Of a DNA stretch of 32,804 nucleotides, positions 18,105-29,326 are shown piece by piece. The stretch is from positions 1 through 32,804 of the forward strand of contig JANWZL010000105.1 in assembly GCA_025054655.1 (NCBI GenBank). Direction: 5' to 3'. Position 1 is the stretch's first letter. Every line of letters begins with the position of its first letter. The notes under the pieces were generated by a model. That model did no database searches. It saw nothing but the letters and a program-made list of their open reading frames with translations, and was not told the DNA's origin. Position numbers and translations under genes: made by a program. This stretch comes from Thiobacillaceae bacterium (GTDB lineage: Bacteria; Pseudomonadota; Gammaproteobacteria; Burkholderiales; Thiobacillaceae).

Positions 18105-20093
18105 ATGGCAACCCGCACCGACCTAGCCAACGCCATACGCGCCCTCGCCATGGACGCGGTCGAAAAGGCCAAGTCCGGTCATCCGGGCGCCCCCATGGGC
18201 ATGGCGGAGATCGCCGAGGTGCTGTGGAACCACCACCTGCGCCACAACCCCGCCAATCCGAAGTGGCCCGACCGCGACCGCTTCGTGCTCTCCAACGGCC
18301 ACGGCTCCATGCTGCTGTACGCCCTGCTGCACCTGACCGGCTATGACCTCAGCATGGAGGACATCAAGCAGTTCCGCCAGCTGCACTCCAAAACCCCAGG
18401 TCACCCCGAATACGGCTACACACCGGGGGTGGAGACCACCACCGGGCCGCTGGGTCAGGGCATCTCCAACGCAGTGGGCATGGCCCTGGCCGAGAAGCTG
18501 CTGGCGCACGAATTCAACCGGCCCGGTTTCGACATCGTCAACCACCACACCTACGTCTTCATGGGCGACGGCTGCCTGATGGAGGGTGTGTCGCACGAAG
18601 CCTGCGCATTGGCGGCCACCTGGAAGCTCAACAAGCTGATCGCCATCTGGGACGACAATGGCATCTCCATCGACGGCCACGTCGAGCACTGGTTCACCGA
18701 GGACGTCTGCGGGCGCTTCCAGGCCTATGGCTGGAACGTCATCCGCAACGTCGATGGCCACAGCTTCGAGGCGGTGGAAGCGGCGATCCAGCAGGCCAAA
18801 CAGTCCACCGACCGCCCCACCCTCATCCAGTGCAAGACCATCATCGGCAAGGGCTCGCCCAACAAGGCCGGCACCCACGACGTGCATGGGGCCGCACTCG
18901 GGCACGAGGAGGTCGAGGCCACCCGCAAGCACATGGGCTGGAACTACCCGCCCTTCGTCATCCCGCAGGACGTCTACGACGGCTGGGATGCGCGCACCAA
19001 GGGCGCGGGGCTGGAGAAGCTGTGGAACAACAAATTCGCCGAATACGAGAAGGCCTATCCGGAACTGGCCGCCGAATTCAAGCGCCGCATGGCCGGTGAG
19101 CTGCCGGCCAACTGGGCCGAGCACGTCAGCAAGGCGATCGCCGAGGTCAACGCCAAGGCGGAGAGCGTGGCCACCCGCAAGGCGAGCCAGATCGCCATCA
19201 ACGCCCTGGCCAAGGTGCTGCCCGAATTCGTCGGCGGCTCGGCCGATCTGACCGGCTCCAACCTCACCAACTGGACCGGCTGCCACCCCATCCGCCATGG
19301 CAACCCCGGCAACTACATCTCCTACGGCGTGCGCGAGTTCGGCATGGCCGCGATCATGAACGGTATGGCCCTGCACGGCGGTCTGCTGCCCTTCGGCGGC
19401 ACCTTCCTGATGTTCTCCGAATACGCCCGCAACGCCATCCGTATGGCCGCGCTCATGAAACAGCGCGTCATCCACGTCTTCACCCACGACTCCATCGGCC
19501 TGGGTGAAGACGGGCCCACCCACCAGCCCATAGAGCAGCTGGCCACCCTACGCATGATCCCCAATATGAGCGTGTGGCGGCCCTGCGACACGGTGGAGAC
19601 CATGGTCGCCTGGGCCAAGGCGGTGGAAAACCGCAGCGGGCCCACCAGCCTCGTGCTGTCGCGCCAGAACCTGCCTTTCGTCAAACGCAGCGACGCCCAG
19701 ATTGCGCAGATCGAGCGCGGTGGCTACGTGCTGGCCGACTGTGAGGGTGAACCGCAAGTGGTGCTGATCGCCACCGGCTCCGAGGTCGAGCTGGCCCTAA
19801 AGAGCCAGGAGGCGCTCAAGGCCGAGGGCATACGGGCCCGCGTGGTGTCGATGCCCTCCACCGACGCCTTCGACCGGCAGGATCGGGCCTACCGTGACTC
19901 GGTGCTACCGCCGGGGGTCAAGCGCGTGGCGATCGAGGCTGGCGTGCCTGACGGCTGGTGGAAGTACGTCGGCTGCGACGGCGCCGTGGTGGGGATCAGC
20001 CGCTTCGGTGAATCCGCTCCGGCCGGTGTGCTGTTCAAGGAGTTCGGATTCACGGTCGAGAACGTGGTCGCCACGGTCAAGGGGGTTCTGTAG
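18105..20093 (+). CDS. tkt: Transketolase
   Basis: [85 protein letters not shown]. Confidence 0.98.
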   Translation: MATRTDLANAIRALAMDAVEKAKSGHPGAPMGMAEIAEVLWNHHLRHNPANPKWPDRDRFVLSNGHGSMLLYALLHLTGYDLSMEDIKQFRQLHSKTPGHPEYGYTPGVETTTGPLGQGISNAVGMALAEKLLAHEFNRPGFDIVNHHTYVFMGDGCLMEGVSHEACALAATWKLNKLIAIWDDNGISIDGHVEHWFTEDVCGRFQAYGWNVIRNVDGHSFEAVEAAIQQAKQSTDRPTLIQCKTIIGKGSPNKAGTHDVHGAALGHEEVEATRKHMGWNYPPFVIPQDVYDGWDARTKGAGLEKLWNNKFAEYEKAYPELAAEFKRRMAGELPANWAEHVSKAIAEVNAKAESVATRKASQIAINALAKVLPEFVGGSADLTGSNLTNWTGCHPIRHGNPGNYISYGVREFGMAAIMNGMALHGGLLPFGGTFLMFSEYARNAIRMAALMKQRVIHVFTHDSIGLGEDGPTHQPIEQLATLRMIPNMSVWRPCDTVETMVAWAKAVENRSGPTSLVLSRQNLPFVKRSDAQIAQIERGGYVLADCEGEPQVVLIATGSEVELALKSQEALKAEGIRARVVSMPSTDAFDRQDRAYRDSVLPPGVKRVAIEAGVPDGWWKYVGCDGAVVGISRFGESAPAGVLFKEFGFTVENVVATVKGVL

Positions 20094-20180
20094 CGCGGGC
20101 GCCCAGGTCGTGCGGCCGGGCCGCGGCTGAATGCCGCGACCTTGCGATCTCATCCATTTTGTCATCAACCAAGGAGCTGA

Positions 20181-21185
<1,005 letters not shown>

Positions 21186-21215
21186 GCAGGCCCCAGCCTG
21201 GCGGGAGCGGGACGC

Positions 21216-21310
21216 AAACGGGAGATGGCAAAAGGGAAACGTAAAAGGAAACGGGAAAAAAGAAGCGGTAACAAGGACACGGAAATGGGACGGGGGGAAT
21301 GGGCGATGGT
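21216..21310. repeat. G-phased degenerate heptamer array (GGNAANN-like)
   Basis: Near-7-nt spacing of G/GG in acgggagatggcaaaagggaaacgtaaaaggaaacgggaaaaaagaagcggtaacaaggacacggaaatgggacgg. Confidence 0.6.
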
Positions 21311-21333
21311 CAAGGCGGCAGCGGCTACACACC

Positions 21334-21383
21334 CGGACCGGTACAGGTCCGCTGTGGCGACCGCGTACACCGGCACCGGTCCG
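21334..21383. repeat. Central inverted repeat between the two heptamer arms
   Basis: CGGACCGGT (21334-21342) / ACCGGTCCG (21375-21383), perfect 9 bp. Confidence 0.7.
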
Positions 21384-21390
21384 TGTCCCG

Positions 21391-21494
21391 CCCGCCCTAT
21401 CCCCTCCCGTTACACCCTTGCCCCTAACCCCTTGCCCATCCCCCCTCTCCCCTTGCCTTCCCCTTCCTACCTCCCCCTGCCCGCTTCCCTTGCC
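21391..21494. repeat. C-phased heptamer array (CCCTTGC)
   Basis: CCCTATC CCCTCCC gttaca CCCTTGC CCCTAAC CCCTTGC CCATCCC CCCTCTC CCCTTGC in exact 7-nt phase from 21415 to 21456. Confidence 0.8.
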
Positions 21495-21555
21495 ATGAGC
21501 GGTCAGGCCTGGGTCTACCCAGCCCTCACCGCTTAGATCATCAGGAGCAAGCATC

Positions 21556-22740
21556 ATGGCCAAATTCCTCCGCATGACCGACCTCGACCTCAAGGGCAAG
21601 CGCGTCTTCATCCGTGCCGATCTCAACGTACCGGTGAAGGACGGCAAGGTCACCTCGGATGCCCGCATCACCGCCAGCCTGCCCACCATCGAACACGCTC
21701 TCAAGGCCGGCGCCCGCGTGATGGTCACCTCCCACCTGGGTCGCCCCACCGAAGGGGAATGGACGCCCGAGGTGTCGCTCGCGCCGGTGGCCGAGGTCAT
21801 GAGCGCCAAACTGGGCAGACCCGTGCGGCTGATCAAGGACTGGGTCGATGGCGGCTTCGAGGTGGCCGAGGGCGAGGTGGTCCTGCTGGAGAACTGCCGC
21901 ATCAACAAAGGCGAGAAGAAGAATGCAGAGGAGACTGCGCGCAAGTACGCCGCGCTGTGCGACGTCTTCGTCATGGACGCCTTCGGCACCGCCCACCGTG
22001 CCGAGGCCTCCACCTACGGCATCGCCCAATATGCCCCGGTGGCCTGTGCCGGCATCCTCGTCACCGAAGAGCTCGAGGCACTGGAGCGGGCGCTGGCCAA
22101 CCCGGCCCGGCCCATGGTGGCCATCGTCGGCGGCTCCAAGGTGTCCACCAAGCTCACCGTGCTCGAGTCGCTGTCGGAGAAGGTCGATCAGCTCGTGGTA
22201 GGCGGTGGCATCGCCAACACCTTCATCAAGGCCGCCGGGCACAAGGTGGGCAAATCGCTGTACGAGGATGATCTGGTGCCCACCGCGCGTGCGCTCATGG
22301 ACAAGATGGCCGCCCGCGGTGCCACCATCCCCATCCCGGTCGATGTGGTGGTGGGCAAGCAGTTCGCGGCCGAAGAGCCGGCGGTGTTGAAGCGCGTCGA
22401 AGAGGTGGCCGATGACGACATGATCTTCGACATCGGCCCTGAGAGCGCCAAGGCCCTGGCCGACATCATCCTCAAGGCCGGCACCGTGGTGTGGAACGGC
22501 CCGGTCGGGGTGTTCGAGTTCGACCAGTTTGGTGAAGGCACCAAGACGATCGCCCAGGCCATCGCCCAGACCAAGGCCTTCACCCTGGCCGGCGGCGGCG
22601 ATACCATCGCTGCGATCCAGAAATACGGCATCTACGACCAGGTCTCCTACATCTCCACCGCCGGCGGTGCCTTCCTCGAATACCTAGAAGGCAAGACCCT
22701 GCCGGCCGTGGAGATCCTGGAAAAGCGGGCGGCAGGCTGA
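21556..22740 (+). CDS. pgk: Phosphoglycerate kinase
   Basis: [24 protein letters not shown] ... [19 protein letters not shown] ... [13 protein letters not shown]. Confidence 0.98.
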   Translation: MAKFLRMTDLDLKGKRVFIRADLNVPVKDGKVTSDARITASLPTIEHALKAGARVMVTSHLGRPTEGEWTPEVSLAPVAEVMSAKLGRPVRLIKDWVDGGFEVAEGEVVLLENCRINKGEKKNAEETARKYAALCDVFVMDAFGTAHRAEASTYGIAQYAPVACAGILVTEELEALERALANPARPMVAIVGGSKVSTKLTVLESLSEKVDQLVVGGGIANTFIKAAGHKVGKSLYEDDLVPTARALMDKMAARGATIPIPVDVVVGKQFAAEEPAVLKRVEEVADDDMIFDIGPESAKALADIILKAGTVVWNGPVGVFEFDQFGEGTKTIAQAIAQTKAFTLAGGGDTIAAIQKYGIYDQVSYISTAGGAFLEYLEGKTLPAVEILEKRAAG

Positions 22741-22785
22741 TGGATGGGTGAGGCGTGAGGAGTGAGGAGGAGTTCAGTGTGAGGT
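22741..22785. repeat. G-phased heptamer array (GTGAGGN)
   Basis: GTGAGGC GTGAGGA GTGAGGA, then a further GTGAGGT. Confidence 0.75.
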
Positions 22786-22795
22786 CAATGCACAA

Positions 22796-22868
22796 ACCTC
22801 ACCTCACACCTCACCCCCATCTCCCCTCACTCCCCCTCACTCAAACCTCTCCTCACCCCTCACACACA
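22796..22868. repeat. C-phased array (CCTCACN)
   Basis: Seven CCTCA words between 22797 and 22862; reverse complement matches the GTGAGG left arm. Confidence 0.75.
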
Positions 22869-22872
22869 CACT

Positions 22873-24312
22873 ATGCTACGCAGAACCAAGATCGTCGCCA
22901 CCCTGGGGCCCGCCAGCCGCGACCCCAAGGTGCTCGACCGCATGATCGAGGCCGGTGTGGACGTCGTGCGGCTCAATTTCTCGCACGGCAGCGCCGAGGA
23001 GCACATCCAGGCGGCTGAGCTGGTGCGCTCACTGGCCCGCACGCGCGGGCGGGCGGTGGGGGTGCTGGTGGATCTGCAGGGGCCCAAGATTCGCATCGGC
23101 CGTTTCAGGGACGGCAGGGTTCAGCTCAAGGATGGGGCATGTTTCATCCTCGACACCGACCCCACGCCGGGGGACGAGACCCGCGTCGGGCTGGACTACC
23201 CCGACCTGGTGCGCGATGTGTCGCGCGGCTCCACCCTGCTGCTCGACGACGGCCGCATCGAACTATGGGTGGAGGAGGTGCAGGACGAGCGGGTGATCTG
23301 CAGGGTGGTGCGCGGCGGCGCGCTGTCCAACAACAAGGGCATCAACCGCAAGGGCGGCGGCCTGTCCGCGGCGGCGCTGACCGACAAGGACATCGAAGAC
23401 ATCAAGACGGCGGCCGCGCTCAAGGCCGACTACCTCGCGGTGTCCTTCCCCCGTTCCGCCGCCGACATCCTGCAGGCGCGCGAGCTGCTGCGCGGCGCCG
23501 GCGGGCATGGGCTGGTGCTGGCCAAGATCGAGCGGGCCGAGGCGGTGGACGCCCTGGAGGAGATCCTCAACGCCGCCGACGCCATCATGGTCGCCCGCGG
23601 CGACCTGGGCGTGGAGATGGGCGATGCCGCCGTGCCAGCATTGCAGAAGAAGATGATCCGTCTGGCACGCGAGAAGAACAAACTGGCCATCACCGCCACC
23701 CAGATGATGGAGTCCATGATCGCCAGTCCCATCCCCACCCGCGCGGAGGTGTCCGACGTGGCCAACGCGGTGTTGGACGGCACCGACGCGGTCATGCTGT
23801 CGGCCGAGACGGCCGTGGGCCAGTACCCGGTCGAGGCAGTGGCAGCCATGCATCGCGTGTGCATCGAGGCGGAGAAGGAGATGGAGCGCCCGACCTTCCC
23901 CTTCAAGGCAGCGACCGAGTCCGGCATCCTGCGTATCGACGAGGCGATCGCCAAGTCGGCCGCCTTCACCGCCCTGCACCTGAACGTCAAGGCCATCGCC
24001 GCCATGACCCAGTCAGGCTCCACCGCCCTGTGGATGTCGCGCATCAGCACGCACGTACCCATCTACGCCTTGACACCCGAGGTGGAAACTCGTAGAAAGG
24101 TCACGCTCTTCCGCGGCGTCTACCCGATCAACTTCCGTCCCTCCAGCACCGACCGCGACCTACTGCTGGCCGAGGCGGAAGACGAGCTGCGGCGCCGCGG
24201 TGCGGTGCGCAACGGCGACCTGATCTTGCTCACCATCGGCGAGCCCATCGGCAAGCCCGGCGGCACCAACACGCTGAAGATCGTCCGCGTGGGCGAACGA
24301 CACAAACACTGA
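22873..24312 (+). CDS. pyk: Pyruvate kinase
   Basis: [60 protein letters not shown]. Confidence 0.98.
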   Translation: MLRRTKIVATLGPASRDPKVLDRMIEAGVDVVRLNFSHGSAEEHIQAAELVRSLARTRGRAVGVLVDLQGPKIRIGRFRDGRVQLKDGACFILDTDPTPGDETRVGLDYPDLVRDVSRGSTLLLDDGRIELWVEEVQDERVICRVVRGGALSNNKGINRKGGGLSAAALTDKDIEDIKTAAALKADYLAVSFPRSAADILQARELLRGAGGHGLVLAKIERAEAVDALEEILNAADAIMVARGDLGVEMGDAAVPALQKKMIRLAREKNKLAITATQMMESMIASPIPTRAEVSDVANAVLDGTDAVMLSAETAVGQYPVEAVAAMHRVCIEAEKEMERPTFPFKAATESGILRIDEAIAKSAAFTALHLNVKAIAAMTQSGSTALWMSRISTHVPIYALTPEVETRRKVTLFRGVYPINFRPSSTDRDLLLAEAEDELRRRGAVRNGDLILLTIGEPIGKPGGTNTLKIVRVGERHKH

Positions 24313-24349
24313 CGTCCATGATCCAACCCTGACATTACAGGAGAGACAG

Positions 24350-25414
24350 ATGGCCCTCATCACCCTGCGACAGCTGCTGGACCACGCCGCCGAACACGGC
24401 TACGGCGTGCCCGCCTTCAACGTCAACAACATGGAGCAGATGCATGCCATCATGCAGGCGGCGGACGCTTGCGACGCCCCCGTGATCGTACAGGCCTCGG
24501 CGGGTGCACGCTCCTACGCCGGCGAGCCTTTCCTGCGCCACCTGATGCTGGCCGCCGTCGAGATGTACCCGCACATCCCCATCTGCGTGCACCAGGACCA
24601 CGGTGCCTCGCCGGCGGTGTGCTTCCGCTCGATCCAGTCCGGCTTCACCTCGGTGATGATGGACGGCTCGCTGCTGGAGGACGCCAAGACCCCGGCCAGT
24701 TACGAATACAACGTCGAGGTCACGCGCAAGGTGGTCGATCTCGCCCACGCCTGCGGTGTGTCCGTCGAGGGCGAGTTGGGCTGCCTGGGCTCGCTGGAGA
24801 CCGGCATGGCCGGCGAGGAGGATGGTGTGGGCGCCGAAGGCAAGCTCGACCACTCCATGCTGCTCACCGACCCTGAGCAGGCCGCCGACTTCGTCAAGAA
24901 GACCAAGGTCGATGCCCTGGCCATCGCCATCGGCACCAGCCATGGCGCCTACAAATTCACCCGCCCGCCCACCGGCGACATCCTCGCCATCGACCGCATC
25001 AAAGAAATCCACGCCCGCATCCCCAACACGCATCTGGTCATGCACGGCTCCTCCTCGGTGCCGCAGGAGTGGCTGAAGATCATCAACGAATACGGCGGCG
25101 ACATGGGTCAGACCTATGGCGTGCCGGTCGAAGAGATCGTCGAGGGCATCAAGCACGGCGTGCGCAAGGTCAACATCGACACCGACTTGCGCATGGCCGC
25201 CACCGGGGCGATCCGCAAGTTCCTGGCCGAGAACAAGAAGGAGTTCGATCCGCGCAAATTCCTCAAGGCCGCCACCAAGGCCATGAGCGAGATCTGCAAA
25301 GCGCGCTACGAGGCCTTCGGCTGCGCCGGCCAGGCGAGCAAGATCAAGCCGCTGTCGCTGGAGGCCATGACCAAGCGCTACGCCAGCGGTGAGCTCGATC
25401 CCAAGGTGAACTGA
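24350..25414 (+). CDS. fba: Fructose-bisphosphate aldolase, class II
   Basis: [57 protein letters not shown]. Confidence 0.97.
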   Translation: MALITLRQLLDHAAEHGYGVPAFNVNNMEQMHAIMQAADACDAPVIVQASAGARSYAGEPFLRHLMLAAVEMYPHIPICVHQDHGASPAVCFRSIQSGFTSVMMDGSLLEDAKTPASYEYNVEVTRKVVDLAHACGVSVEGELGCLGSLETGMAGEEDGVGAEGKLDHSMLLTDPEQAADFVKKTKVDALAIAIGTSHGAYKFTRPPTGDILAIDRIKEIHARIPNTHLVMHGSSSVPQEWLKIINEYGGDMGQTYGVPVEEIVEGIKHGVRKVNIDTDLRMAATGAIRKFLAENKKEFDPRKFLKAATKAMSEICKARYEAFGCAGQASKIKPLSLEAMTKRYASGELDPKVN

Positions 25415-25434
25415 GCCACCGTCCGGCGGCGCAC

Positions 25435-25456
25435 AGGCGGCCTTGGCCGCCTTTTT
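25435..25456 (+). terminator. Rho-independent terminator after fba
   Basis: AGGCGGCC-tt-GGCCGCCT followed by TTTT. Confidence 0.85.
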
Positions 25457-25612
25457 CATTTCGGCCTTTTTCTCACGGCCGGGCCCGACGCGATCGGGAT
25501 GCGCCCCGGACCGTCCGATTCGCCCCCCGCCCACGGACTGCAGGCCGCCGCACCTGGCCGCGGGCGCACGTGACCACTTCCTGCACCGGTGTGATGAAGG
25601 CATCATAAGCGC

Positions 25613-27217
25613 ATGAAGCTCGCCTTGGCCCAGTTGAACCCCACCGTCGGCGATCTCGCCGGCAACGCCGCACGCATAATCGATGCCGCTCGGCAGGCCC
25701 GCCTCGCCGGGGCCGACCTCCTGCTCGCCCCGGAACTCGCCCTGTGCGGCTATCCGCCCGAGGACCTCGCACTGCGCGAGGACTTCTACGCCGAGAATGC
25801 ACGCGTGCTGGCTGGCCTCGCGCGCAATCTGCCGGCAGGTCTGACCGTGGTGTTCGGACTACCCCTGAACGAGGCTGGACTGCATTACAACGCCGCCGTC
25901 GTCCTGCGCGACGGGCGCACCCTGGCCACGCACCGCAAGCAGCGGCTGCCCAACCATTCGGTGTTCGACGAGCTGCGCACCTTCGTGCCGGGCGAACAGG
26001 CCACGGTGTTCGACTGCGCCGGCGTGCGCTGCGGGCTGCTGATCTGCGAGGACCTCTGGCACCCCGAGCCCGTTGCCCAGGCGCGCGCGGCCGGGGCCGA
26101 ACTGCTGCTCGTCATCAACGCCTCACCCTTTCACCGCGGCAAGCAGGCCGAACGTTACGCGGTGGCGCGTGCGCGCATCGGTGAGACCGGTCTGCCGCTG
26201 GTCTATCTCAACACGGTGGGCGGACAGGACGAGCTGGTGTTCGACGGCGGCTCCTTCGCCATGGACGGCCGCGGTGCCGTCACGGCGCAGCTGCCGATGT
26301 TCACCGAGGGGCTGCATGTGCTCGAATACGGTGCCGGTGCCGCCCGCGGCGAGTGTCATCCCCTGCCGGACGAGCTCGACAGCGTCTATGCTGCGCTCAC
26401 CCTGGGTGTGCGCGACTATGTGGAGAAAAATCGCTTCCCCGGCGTGCTCCTGGGGCTCTCAGGCGGCATCGACTCCGCCCTCACCCTGGTCATCGCCGTG
26501 GACGCCCTGGGCCCGCAGCGGGTCGAGGCGGTGATGATGCCTTCGCAATACACCTCCGACATCAGCCGCGAGGACGCCCAGGCCCTGGCCCAGCGCCTGG
26601 GGGTGGCCTACCGCGTCATCCCCATCAAGTCCGTGTTCGACAGCATGCTCACGGCGCTGGCGGATTGTTTCGAGGGCCTGCCCTACGACGTGACCGAGGA
26701 GAACATCCAGGCGCGCATCCGTGGCATGCTGCTCATGGCCCTGTCCAACAAGTTCGGCCGGCTCGTGCTCACCACCGGCAACAAAAGCGAGCTGGCTACC
26801 GGCTACGCTACCCTCTACGGCGACATGGCCGGCGGCTTCGCCGTGCTCAAGGACGTGGCCAAGACCCTGGTCTATCAGCTCGCCTGCCGCCGCAACCAGC
26901 GCGCCCCCGTCATCCCCGAGCGCGTCATCGTGCGTGCCCCCAGCGCGGAACTCAGGCCCAATCAGACCGACCAGGACACCCTGCCGCCCTACGAGGACCT
27001 CGACGCCATCATGCAGCGCTATCTGGAGCTCGACCAGTCGCCGCGCGAGATCGTCGCCGCCGGCTACCCGGAGGAGGTGGTGCGGCGGGTGGTGCGCATG
27101 ATCGACGCCGCCGAGTACAAACGCCGCCAATCCGCCCCCGGCATACGGGTGACCCGCCGCGCCTTCGGACGCGATAGGCGCTACCCCATCACCAACCGTT
27201 ATCAACCCCCGTTCTGA
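25613..27217 (+). CDS. nadE: Glutamine-dependent NAD+ synthetase
   Basis: N-terminal nitrilase-type domain (MKLALAQLNPTVGDLAGNAARI) and C-terminal synthetase P-loop GLSGGIDSALTLVIAVDALG. Confidence 0.97.
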   Translation: MKLALAQLNPTVGDLAGNAARIIDAARQARLAGADLLLAPELALCGYPPEDLALREDFYAENARVLAGLARNLPAGLTVVFGLPLNEAGLHYNAAVVLRDGRTLATHRKQRLPNHSVFDELRTFVPGEQATVFDCAGVRCGLLICEDLWHPEPVAQARAAGAELLLVINASPFHRGKQAERYAVARARIGETGLPLVYLNTVGGQDELVFDGGSFAMDGRGAVTAQLPMFTEGLHVLEYGAGAARGECHPLPDELDSVYAALTLGVRDYVEKNRFPGVLLGLSGGIDSALTLVIAVDALGPQRVEAVMMPSQYTSDISREDAQALAQRLGVAYRVIPIKSVFDSMLTALADCFEGLPYDVTEENIQARIRGMLLMALSNKFGRLVLTTGNKSELATGYATLYGDMAGGFAVLKDVAKTLVYQLACRRNQRAPVIPERVIVRAPSAELRPNQTDQDTLPPYEDLDAIMQRYLELDQSPREIVAAGYPEEVVRRVVRMIDAAEYKRRQSAPGIRVTRRAFGRDRRYPITNRYQPPF

Positions 27218-27610
<393 letters not shown>

Positions 27611-27635
27611 GAGGCTGGGGTTAGCCTTGGGGTGC

Positions 27636-27653
27636 TGTCGGTTTTTTTTACAC
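27636..27653 (+). promoter_or_regulatory. Motif copy 1, TGTCGG-T8-ACAC (candidate activator site)
   Basis: tgtcggttttttttacac; identical to copy 3. Confidence 0.6.
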
Positions 27654-27835
27654 AGCGTGAAGTGTGTCACAGATGCCCTGTGTGTGCCCCCTTACTCCTC
27701 TCAACCGTGACTGTCACACACAGCGAGCTTAAACCAGGCCGCTTGAACGGCGGCAAGCACTTATCAACACAGGGGTCCCTAGCTCGGTTCTGCCTAGCGC
27801 AGACCCTGTCCAGACCGCGCCGCCCAGCACCGACC

Positions 27836-27854
27836 TGTCGGTTTTTTTTTACAC
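27836..27854 (+). promoter_or_regulatory. Motif copy 2, TGTCGG-T9-ACAC (candidate UAS)
   Basis: tgtcggtttttttttacac, 109 bp upstream of the sigma54 promoter at 27963. Confidence 0.65.
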
Positions 27855-27918
27855 ATCATGGCCAAGCGGTCTGATCTAGTGCGAGATACATACACATATC
27901 ACGCGCTTATAATGTTCG

Positions 27919-27931
27919 TAACATATTGATA
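27919..27931 (-). promoter_or_regulatory. Candidate IHF site
   Basis: Reverse complement TATCAATATGTTA matches WATCAANNNNTTR at every defined position. Confidence 0.55.
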
Positions 27932-27962
27932 TATATTAGTTTCTTTATTCCTCGGCAGCATG

Positions 27963-27978
27963 TGGCACACGACGTGCT
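27963..27978 (+). promoter_or_regulatory. Sigma54 promoter of the PEP-CTERM gene
   Basis: TGGCAC-ACGAC-GTGCT; -24 GG / -12 GC spacing correct. Confidence 0.8.
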
Positions 27979-28013
27979 TTGCCCATGGCAAGCGACCGGG
28001 CTATACCGGTCAT

Positions 28014-28045
28014 CCCTTCAACCCTTCAACCCTTCAACCCTTGAT
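28014..28045. repeat. Octamer tandem repeat CCCTTCAA x3 plus CCCTTGAT
   Basis: cccttcaacccttcaacccttcaacccttgat, in the predicted 5' UTR of the PEP-CTERM gene. Confidence 0.85.
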
Positions 28046-28058
28046 GGAGAGCTACAGC

Positions 28059-28862
28059 ATGAAAAAGAGCCTGTTAGCAGGAGCCATAGCGGCCACGCTG
28101 GGTGCAGGCAGCGCCCATGCCTTCCTGTTCAGCCTGGAGGGAGATCTCAACGGTATGGGTATGGTCGTGACCGGTCTGCCGCCCTTGCCGGCGCCAGGCT
28201 TTACCGTGGCCTTCGACCTCTCCACGGCCTATGGCAACAGCACCATTTGGAACACTGGCCTGGCCGGGCTTACGCCCGGTAGTTCCGTCTGGTCACCCAA
28301 GCTGATTGTGGATGGTCAGATCGTAATCCACAACCCTAGCCTTCCTGCCACCATCAACCGCACCTACGATTACCGCAAGGCCTTCCAAGGTTCGGTGACC
28401 ACCACCCTCAACAGCCTGATCGGGTTGGCTGCACTGCCTTCCGTGCTGGATACTAGCACCCCTAGCTTCAGCGGCAGCATGACCGTGAACTATAGCGGGG
28501 TGTTCGATGACTTCCCCCTGCTGGGTATCTCCGTGCCGACATTTGGTTCCGGTACGCTCAACATCAACTTCAGCTTCGTCAACGCCACTGACGTGCTCAC
28601 CCTGGCCATCACCGAGAGCTTCAGCGGTGCGGGCTGGAATGGTTTCGAGGCGATGTTGGACAATCTGGACAACACCATCGGCACCAATTCCGGCACTCTA
28701 GGCGCCTTCATCTGGGGTGGCAAAACGGTCACCCCGACGGGTAACCCAGCCAATCCCTTCAACAGCACAGGCAATCTGAGGCTGATTCCTGAACCCGCCA
28801 CCTTGGGTCTGCTCGGGCTGGGCCTGTTGGGCCTGGCCACTGCCCGCCGCCGGACGGTCTGA
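28059..28862 (+). CDS. PEP-CTERM sorting domain protein (exosortase substrate)
   Basis: Signal peptide MKKSLLAGAIAATLGAGSAHA; C-terminus LIPEPATLGLLGLGLLGLATARRRTV. Confidence 0.93.
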   Translation: MKKSLLAGAIAATLGAGSAHAFLFSLEGDLNGMGMVVTGLPPLPAPGFTVAFDLSTAYGNSTIWNTGLAGLTPGSSVWSPKLIVDGQIVIHNPSLPATINRTYDYRKAFQGSVTTTLNSLIGLAALPSVLDTSTPSFSGSMTVNYSGVFDDFPLLGISVPTFGSGTLNINFSFVNATDVLTLAITESFSGAGWNGFEAMLDNLDNTIGTNSGTLGAFIWGGKTVTPTGNPANPFNSTGNLRLIPEPATLGLLGLGLLGLATARRRTV

Positions 28863-28879
28863 CACCACACAAACCACGA

Positions 28880-28913
28880 ACCCGGTCGGTCCGTGCGACG
28901 ACCGGGTTTTTTT
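28880..28913 (+). terminator. Rho-independent terminator after the PEP-CTERM gene
   Basis: ACCCGGTCG (28880-28888) / CGACCGGGT (28899-28907) followed by a T-run. Confidence 0.9.
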
Positions 28914-29326
28914 ATGTGGGCTGCCGGCCACGGTCAGGGCTGCATAAATGCCCTAACGGCGTGCTGGAGCGGCGAAAACCGCGACCCCATACCCCACCCG
29001 TGAGTCCAGCCAACCTGCGGGACCGGGGATGATGGACCACAGGGTCGAGCCATGACTCTCCACGACCTCCGGACCTGCAGCGGGCCACCCCGCTCTCCCG
29101 CCCAAGTTCGTAGCACCTGAGAATGTCCGAGATAGACGTATGGTACGTTTCAACCATATTGCTGCGAGGAACTTTCCCGTAATCGATCCCATCTGGTAGG
29201 GGCCGCGATCGTATCCGGCCCCGCAGATTCGGCACCGCCTTTCATCCAACACGGCCTTCGACGCTCGTACAGGATCGAGCTCGTCGCATTAAAATGACTC
29301 CATCTCCGCCAGACATATCGGTGTGC

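Noticed and set aside
18123-19523. 466-aa minus-strand ORF opposite tkt
   Set aside because: Antisense artefact of high GC3 in tkt.
27636-27854. T8/T9 runs read as intrinsic terminators
   Set aside because: Copy 2 has a 5-bp ACCGA/TCGGT stem and copy 3 a loose AACCCTC/GAGGGTT stem, but copy 1 has no adjacent stem. The flanks TGTCGG and ACAC are identical in all three, and two copies share a fixed position upstream of sigma54 promoters. Terminator activity is not fully excluded.
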